Shown here: positions 6,666 to 7,431 of the stretch, in pieces | Layout: every line of letters starts with the position of its first letter | Numbering within the stretch: the first letter of the stretch is position 1 | Origin: Thermoplasmata archaeon | Lineage (GTDB): Archaea > Thermoplasmatota > E2 > DHVEG-1 > B18-G2 | DNA: 7,431 bases | Assembly: GCA_021163455.1 (NCBI GenBank) | Contig: JAGGWT010000076.1 | Span: 1-7,431 of the forward strand | Reading direction: 5' to 3' | Position numbers and translations under genes: made by a program | The notes under the pieces: generated by a model | The model's input: the letters and a program-made list of their open reading frames with translations, nothing else | Database searches by the model: none | What the model was told of the DNA's origin: nothing

Positions 6666-7431
6666 GAGATTGAAATTATTTCGTTTGATTTTTTATTTTC
6701 TTTCCCGCCGGGCAATGTGAAGTGTATGCTCGTTCCTTTCCCGATGCCTTCGCTCTCAGCCCATATTTTTCCACCATGTCTCTCTATAATTTTCTTGCAT
6801 ATCGATAGACCCAGACCAGAACTCCTCACATCATGTCTTGATTCATCAACCTTGTAAAACTCATCAAATATTTTTTGCTTCTGGTCGCCTTCCAGACCTA
6901 TGCCAGTATCTCTCACCTCAACCACAATATTTTCCCCATCAGGTCTTGCAAGAAATTCTATTTTTCCACCTTCTGGAGTGTATTTAACTGAATTTGATAT
7001 GAGATTTGTTAAAACTTCCTTCAATCTCAATCTGTCAGCCTTAACAAAAATATCTTCATCTATTCTGTTAATGGGTTGTATATTCTTCTGCTTCATTGTG
7101 ATTTCATTTTCCTTTATGCTTTCTTCGACAACATCTGAGAGTTTCACTTTCTTTATATCAAATTTGATATCCGGACTGTTGAGTTTGGCAAGTTTAAGAG
7201 TCTCTATAACCAAATTTTTGATATAATTAGCGTTTCTCAACACCACATCCACCAGCTTTCTAGTATCCTCATCCTTAACCCTTTCCCGTATCAAGGGAAG
7301 TAGAGAGAGGATAGGCGTTAGTGGAGTCTTTAAATCATGACCCAACTGCTTTATGAAATCGTTCTTTTGATCAAGAAGCTTCTGGATATACTCTGTTCTT
7401 CTTTTGACTTCAATTTCTAAGTTTTTGTTCA
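6653..7431 (-). CDS. Sensor histidine kinase, C-terminal catalytic part (5' end beyond the window)
   Basis: This is the dimerisation and ATP-binding part of an orthodox histidine kinase; 258 residues are visible and the reading frame stays open to the right edge. In visible-fragment numbering, residues 1-25 form a coiled coil (N-K-N-L-E-I-E-V-K-R-R-T-E-Y) typical of the linker before the H box. The H box is FIKQLGHDLKTPLTP with phospho-accepting H31 (codon 7337-7339). The N box lies at about 138-150 (LTNLISNSVKYT). The G1 box is DTGIGL (about 174-179), the F box FDEFY (about 188-192) and the G2 box GLGLSICKKI (about 205-214). All catalytic motifs are intact, so it should be active. The input domain is out of view and no response regulator is visible. 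An internal TTG at 7345 is not the start. It lies 42 bases upstream of sepF on the same strand. Confidence 0.95.
   Translation of the reverse strand, partial: NKNLEIEVKRRTEYIQKLLDQKNDFIKQLGHDLKTPLTPILSLLPLIRERVKDEDTRKLVDVVLRNANYIKNLVIETLKLAKLNSPDIKFDIKKVKLSDVVEESIKENEITMKQKNIQPINRIDEDIFVKADRLRLKEVLTNLISNSVKYTPEGGKIEFLARPDGENIVVEVRDTGIGLEGDQKQKIFDEFYKVDESRHDVRSSGLGLSICKKIIERHGGKIWAESEGIGKGTSIHFTLPGGKENKKSNEIISISKSL

Noticed and set aside
7343..7345. TTG as the start of the histidine kinase
   Set aside because: It falls inside the H box, and the frame continues upstream with a typical coiled-coil linker to the window edge.

Overview
The window looks archaeal and probably euryarchaeal. It carries an archaeal replication protein A (RPA) gene pair, an archaeal-type SepF, TATA-like promoter boxes and strong GGAGG-type ribosome binding sites. 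Codon use is rich in AGA/AGG arginine and ATA isoleucine. I cannot place it more precisely; a Thermoplasmatota-like lineage is a guess.

Layout from left to right. Positions 1-304 (minus strand) hold a decayed reading frame that is broken by a stop, lacks a start and runs off the left edge. It reads like the C-terminal part of a DDE transposase, with low to moderate confidence. Positions 368-4009 (plus strand) encode a 1213-residue secreted protein held in the membrane by a C-terminal helix. It has a signal peptide, beta-sandwich and Rossmann-like regions, and a C-terminal gingipain-like (peptidase C25, caspase-fold) domain with a plausible His/Cys dyad. Positions 4099-5370 and 5367-6233 (plus strand) form a two-gene operon with an ATGA overlap. 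It encodes an RPA large subunit (three OB folds, the last with a zinc finger) and an RPA-associated protein (OB fold plus C-terminal winged helix). On the minus strand, 6230-6610 is sepF, which meets the RPA operon tail to tail with a 4-base overlap. Further upstream on the same strand, 6653-7431 is the C-terminal part of a sensor histidine kinase cut by the right edge.

The RPA pair protects and organises single-stranded DNA in replication and repair. SepF anchors the FtsZ division ring to the membrane. The kinase lies 42 bases upstream of sepF, but sepF has a good TATA box overlapping the kinase stop codon, so it probably has its own promoter as well. The large surface protein stands apart from this housekeeping block and has its own promoter and ribosome binding site.

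I found no tRNA, rRNA, CRISPR array or intact mobile element. The most unusual items are the C25-like protein, with about 155 residues between its putative catalytic His and Cys, and the transposase-like remnant beside it.
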